A stretch of DNA of 17,456 bases from JAGLQA01 sp023135565. GTDB taxonomy: Bacteria > Acidobacteriota > Aminicenantia > UBA2199. A program made the translations under genes and the position numbers. Of this stretch, positions 14,670-17,456 are shown one piece after another. Each line of letters opens with the position of its first letter. Within the stretch, counting starts at the first letter, position 1. The notes beneath the pieces were generated by a model, which did not search any database, had not been told where the DNA came from, and saw only the letters and a list, made by a program, of their open reading frames with translations. Location: contig DAOWCY010000155.1 in assembly GCA_030639305.1 (NCBI GenBank), positions 1 through 17,456 on the forward strand, in the 5' to 3' direction.

Positions 14670-14699
14670 TTGATAAAAACGTAACAGGTATGGTATCAT
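14670..14699 (+). promoter_or_regulatory. Possible internal promoter for the metal-binding protein gene
   Basis: TTGATA (14670-14675), 18 bases, TATCAT (14694-14699). Transcription from here would give a roughly 35-base leader with AGGAGG before the ATG at 14741, allowing expression apart from the pump operon. The gap 14530-14740 otherwise shows only ATGAATT-type short repeats. Confidence 0.45.
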
Positions 14700-14740
14700 T
14701 AATGCAGATGAATAAAAATAAAAAATAAACAGGAGGAAAA

Positions 14741-15361
14741 ATGAAAACATTTTTCAAAGTATTATTAGTTTTATTTGTTTCTTTAGTCCTGGTATCGGGG
14801 ATGAATTCTCTCTATGCCGGGGACGATGTAAAAAAGGAAGCCAAGAAAAAAGCGCCCTGCTGTACAGCTCACGCCAAGAAGGACGCTGCTCATAAAGCGC
14901 ACGCCCAAAAAAGCGCCGCCGATTGTGAAGCGGTCAAATGCGAGCACAAGACCGTTTATGTTTGCCCGGTAAAAGGCTGCAAGCACAAAGCCGACAAGCC
15001 CGGCAAATGCCCCACCTGCAAAAAGGACCTGGTAAAGAAGGAACTCTGTGTCATGACGATGTATGTTTGCCCGGTGAAAGGCTGCAAATACAAAAGTCAC
15101 AAGCCCGGCAAGTGCCCCACCTGCAAGAAGGAGCTGGTCAAAAAGAAAATGGCCGTGTGCGCATCCGAATGCTGCACCGCCCACAAACCCGTGTATGTAT
15201 GCCCCATGAAAGAGTGCAAAACCAAATCCGATAAACCGGGTAAATGCCCGAAATGCGGCATGAAATTAAAAAAAGTCGAGGTCAAAGGCCACGATAAAGC
15301 CGAAAAAAAGCACAAAGAGCATGAGCACAAGCACGGGGAAAAACACGATCATAAGCACTAA
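14741..15361 (+). CDS. Exported Cys/Lys/His-rich protein with three metal-binding modules
   Basis: The protein has 206 aa: signal peptide 1-26 (SLYAG), a Cys/His/Lys spacer with PCC and DCEAVKCEH, three modules, and a tail of alternating His/Lys/Glu. The modules, at about 72-98, 107-133 and 151-177, each show C-x4-C-x9-C-x2-C (C75/80/90/93, C110/115/125/128, C154/159/169/172) in the frame YVCPVKGCK...KPGKCPTCKK. They resemble the HMBD module of the adaptor upstream, except that its Cys-Pro-Met-His start is replaced by Cys-x4-Cys, giving four thiols. There are 20 cysteines in total. Modules 1 and 2 are close at DNA level, suggesting recent duplication. AGGAGG five bases upstream makes the start certain. 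It likely buffers or delivers metal in the periplasm; the metal is unknown. No characterised homologue is recognised. Confidence 0.88.
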   Translation: MKTFFKVLLVLFVSLVLVSGMNSLYAGDDVKKEAKKKAPCCTAHAKKDAAHKAHAQKSAADCEAVKCEHKTVYVCPVKGCKHKADKPGKCPTCKKDLVKKELCVMTMYVCPVKGCKYKSHKPGKCPTCKKELVKKKMAVCASECCTAHKPVYVCPMKECKTKSDKPGKCPKCGMKLKKVEVKGHDKAEKKHKEHEHKHGEKHDHKH

Positions 15362-15371
15362 AACAAACTTT

Positions 15372-15402
15372 CACGAAATTATTAGAAAGAAGTAGTTTCG
15401 TG
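15372..15402 (+). terminator. Weak hairpin after the metal-binding protein gene
   Basis: CACGAAA (15372-15378) pairs with TTTCGTG (15396-15402) around 17 bases, followed by TTTATT. The T-run is poor, so termination efficiency is doubtful. Confidence 0.35.
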
Positions 15403-15473
15403 TTTATTGGTAAGTGGTGAGTGCGGTGGAGTTATTTTCACCGGCTCACTACTTGCCGTGTTTTCGATTTTGA

Positions 15474-15598
15474 CCCCATGCACACGGGGAGGCGACCCCG
15501 TACGCACGGGGCAGCGTGTGAGCGCTTTTGATTCTAAATAAACAAAAGTTTTGCCCCCGGCAGTGCCGCCGGAGGCAAGAGCTTTTTTGATTCTAAAC
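15474..15598 (+). repeat. Family-1 repeat, composite copy inverted relative to the left edge
   Basis: Two small hairpins, CCCCATGCACACGGGG and CCCCGTACGCACGGGG, are followed by GCAGCGTGTGAGCGCTTTTG and ATTCTAAATA, the reverse complement of the block in the tandem copies at 1-251. After this come AACAAAAGTTTTGCCCCCGG and GCCGCCGGAGGCAAG, the head and tail of the short element also found in pyrD and near cusB. It shows that the long and short elements are built from the same parts. Confidence 0.85.
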
Positions 15599-16012
15599 CC
15601 GTTTACCTGAGTAGCAAGATTTTTTTTAAGAAGCGCATCAAACCAGTATAGTAAGTTATAGTGTGTTGTTTCGCCGAATTTGGCGGTATCGGATTATTCC
15701 AATTATCTGGATTAAATTTATTTAAATGCACCATTAGGTAACACACTCACAAGCACAGTCTAAAAAAGCGACCTCTATAAATCGCCGGAAATCGGGGTAA
15801 ATCTGTAACCATTTTTAATCCAAAATTCCAGCGAAATCCAACGAAAACCGACCCGGTTTTTTAAGAAAAAAGTACACTCCATTTAACTCAAAATTTCAAC
15901 TTTTTTATAGAGATTTTTCTTAACGGCTTACCGACCAGAAAACCCAGCCCCTCCCGGTTGTAATTGGAGGCGGTAGAGTGACGAAAAGATATAATGTCCG
16001 TTTGTTGATGAC
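15599..16012. other. AT-rich intergenic stretch with no gene
   Basis: No credible reading frame is present. It contains a short stem AAAACCG-ACC-CGGTTTT plus TT (15844-15862) that could act as a weak terminator, and a CGCC/GGCG dyad near 15671. CTCTATAAA near 15771 and TTTATAGAG near 15905 are complementary, so a structured RNA is possible, but nothing recognisable is seen. Confidence 0.4.
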
Positions 16013-16041
16013 TTGATAATTGCTATATTTTATGCTATAGT
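16013..16041 (+). promoter_or_regulatory. Strong promoter of the TIR-like gene
   Basis: TTGATA (16013-16018), 17 bases, TATAGT (16036-16041), with TGC just before the -10 box forming an extended -10. Transcription should begin near 16048, on the ATG of a nine-codon reading frame rather than the main gene. Confidence 0.7.
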
Positions 16042-16047
16042 GCCCAT

Positions 16048-16077
16048 ATGGAAAAGAAAAAACAATCTTATGGATAA
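16048..16077 (+). other. Possible leaderless upstream reading frame (MEKKKQSYG)
   Basis: The ATG lies at the predicted transcription start, and the frame stops with TAA directly followed by another ATG (a second short frame to about 16116 overlapping the TIR start). These could control translation of the TIR-like gene. Nothing shows they are translated. Confidence 0.3.
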
Positions 16078-16099
16078 ATGGGATTTTCAGAGTATTTAA

Positions 16100-17332
16100 A
16101 TGAAGATTCTACCTAAACTTTTTATTGGTTCATCCTCTGAAGGCCTTTCAATAGCCCAGGAACTTAAACGTTTGCTTAAGCAGTATGCGGATATTAAAAT
16201 TTGGCCAGATATTTTCCAACTGGGTGATTCGATAATCGTATCCCTCATTCGTGAAGTAAACCTTTGTGATTACGCTATATTAGTTGCAACTCCTGATGAT
16301 TTAAAGGGAATACGCGGCAAACAGGAAAAAACTCCGAGAGATAACGTTATCTTTGAGGCAGGGTTGTTCATAGGACGCCTGGGAACAGGGCGTACATTTG
16401 TTTTGTGCGACCTCAAAAGTGAAACAAAGTTACCTACAGATTTAGCCGGCGTTACGGTTGCAACATTTGCTATCCCCAAAAAAAGCGAAGTATTGGCCGA
16501 AAAATTGAAGCCCGCCGTGGAAAAAATTTCCAGTGCAATAAAAAAAGGTGGGATTGATACCGAGATAGATTTCCTCAGGTCTTATCTCACATTTATTCAC
16601 CCGAAAACCCGGATTTCCGACTCCTATGCAGACATTTTGTCCCGGCGGTTAGATAGCTTACGTACAGAAGTCAAAAAACTAGAAGACTCGCAAAACTGGG
16701 GTAAACTATTGGAAGTAAAAAGCCGCCTACGTGAATATTTTGAGTTTTCCGGGAGATTGGAAGAGGGTATCGAATTTGGGAAAGCTTTTTTAAAAGCACA
16801 TATGGGAATGGGTCAGCCGATTGAGACTTACTGGTCCTCCATGAAAGATATCGGATATATGTATATCCTGAAATCCGAACATAAACTCGGTCGCGATGAA
16901 ATAAACAAAACCATCTCATCAATTCTCGATCCTTTAATGAAAATAGAATGTAGGGAGAAAGCAAAGTTACTATTCTATTGTTACCGCTACCTGGCAATCT
17001 CATACCAAAGGGATAAAGGCATCCGCCATGGATTAAAAAGAGCCAAAGAATATTTAGACCTTGCGGAAAAGCAACTTTCTGCTTTCGACGCAGATTCTCA
17101 TTCTTATAAAGAATTGCTGGCCCGCCTGTTGCGGAATAAAGGCAATATTGAACTGGAAGAGAAAAGATATAAACACAGTTTGAAACTTCTTCACCAAAGC
17201 CTCGAACTTTTTGAAGAACTTGCAGACAAAGAACATTCGGGATATTCTCACCTTGCAATTGCCAAAGCACTAGTCACTCAAAAAAAATGGAAAAGAGGAG
17301 AAGTAGAGGATCATCCTATAGCGCTCAGATAA
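16100..17332 (+). CDS. TIR-like (PF10137-type) protein with TPR-like C-terminus, apparently 3'-truncated
   Basis: Residues 5-125 match the TIR-like domain of predicted nucleotide-binding proteins, used in Pycsar effectors and TIR-STING: PKLFIGSSSEGLSIAQELKR, DYAILVATPDDL, then TPRDNVIFEAGLFIGRLG, where E86 is the likely NAD-cleaving glutamate, and LPTDLAGVTVATF. Residues 150-400 are all helical with TPR character, for example LLRNKGNIELEEKRYKHSLK and HSGYSHLAIAKALVTQKKW. In defence effectors such C-termini sense or oligomerise. There is no cyclase or other partner gene in the window. No good ribosome binding site precedes the ATG, but conservation begins at once, so the start is sound. The last residues, about VEDHPIALR, and the stop lie in insertion-sequence-like terminal repeats, so the native protein was probably longer. 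The defence role is inference. Confidence 0.82.
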   Translation: MKILPKLFIGSSSEGLSIAQELKRLLKQYADIKIWPDIFQLGDSIIVSLIREVNLCDYAILVATPDDLKGIRGKQEKTPRDNVIFEAGLFIGRLGTGRTFVLCDLKSETKLPTDLAGVTVATFAIPKKSEVLAEKLKPAVEKISSAIKKGGIDTEIDFLRSYLTFIHPKTRISDSYADILSRRLDSLRTEVKKLEDSQNWGKLLEVKSRLREYFEFSGRLEEGIEFGKAFLKAHMGMGQPIETYWSSMKDIGYMYILKSEHKLGRDEINKTISSILDPLMKIECREKAKLLFYCYRYLAISYQRDKGIRHGLKRAKEYLDLAEKQLSAFDADSHSYKELLARLLRNKGNIELEEKRYKHSLKLLHQSLELFEELADKEHSGYSHLAIAKALVTQKKWKRGEVEDHPIALR

Positions 17333-17456
17333 AGTAACCCGTTTTTGCTCAGATAAAGTAATCCGCCCAATCTACATATCAAATACCCCTTAAAAAAGCT
17401 TAGGGCACTCTTTTTCTTTTCCAAGTAGCAGAAATGGTGGTATCATTTAAGTGAGC
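17309..17456. mobile_element. Probable end of an insertion sequence (multiple terminal repeats)
   Basis: GCTCAGATAAAGTAA occurs at 17323-17337 and again at 17347-17361, spaced 24 bases. Repeated subterminal sites are typical of some insertion sequences such as the IS21 family. The first repeat stops the TIR-like frame. A possible inverted relative, TCATTTAAGTGAGC, lies at the window's last bases. No transposase is visible inside the window, so this is tentative. Confidence 0.5.

Noticed and set aside
14546..14728. 60-codon frame before the metal-binding protein gene
   Set aside because: No ribosome binding site, Asn/Ser-rich composition, no signal or domain, and it spans a possible promoter and ATGAATT repeats.
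15599..16012. Riboswitch or tRNA in the AT-rich gap
   Set aside because: No cloverleaf, no known aptamer core, and no coherent stem set could be traced by eye.

Overview
The window comes from a Gram-negative-type bacterium, because it encodes a TolC-like outer-membrane factor, a periplasmic adaptor and several exported proteins. The taxon cannot be fixed from sequence alone. GC content is moderate. Dispersed GC-rich palindromic repeats, some of them translated, and several promoters so close to start codons that the mRNAs may be leaderless suggest an uncultured, non-model lineage; that last point is inference.

Layout. Positions 1-2830 (minus strand) hold a pyrimidine operon, pyrK-pyrD-pyrF, with overlapping genes and a clear promoter. 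Its 3' end lies in a tandem repeat, and the 5' part of pyrD carries a translated repeat. Positions 2850-3760 hold a lone PilZ-domain gene with a strong candidate sigma-54 promoter, flanked by a second repeat family. Positions 3731-5252 (minus) encode a solitary peptide/nickel-type solute-binding protein whose last codons lie in that repeat. Positions 5460-6210 (minus) are a DUF433/DUF5615 toxin-antitoxin-like pair.

Positions 6250-15361 (plus) form a heavy-metal efflux locus. In order it encodes a small one-helix membrane protein, a CnrX/CpxP-like periplasmic metal sensor, a TolC/CusC channel, a CusB-type adaptor with an N-terminal metal-binding domain and a C-terminal DUF3347-like domain, and an unusually long CusA-type RND pump. 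A secreted Cys/Lys/His-rich protein with three metal-binding modules follows. The likely logic is that the sensor reads periplasmic metal, the CBA complex exports it across both membranes, and the small protein buffers or delivers it. The order resembles cnrYX-CBA, but no ECF sigma factor gene is present.

Positions 15362-16099 are mostly non-coding, with a repeat copy and a strong promoter. Positions 16100-17332 encode a TIR-like (PF10137-type) protein with a TPR-like helical C-terminus, a plausible anti-phage effector. Its 3' end runs into short terminal repeats that look like the edge of an insertion sequence continuing beyond the window.

The least ordinary features are the repeat family inserted as coding sequence in cusB and pyrD, the triple four-cysteine metal-binding protein, the CnrYX-like pair without its sigma factor, and the TIR-TPR gene apparently cut by a mobile element.
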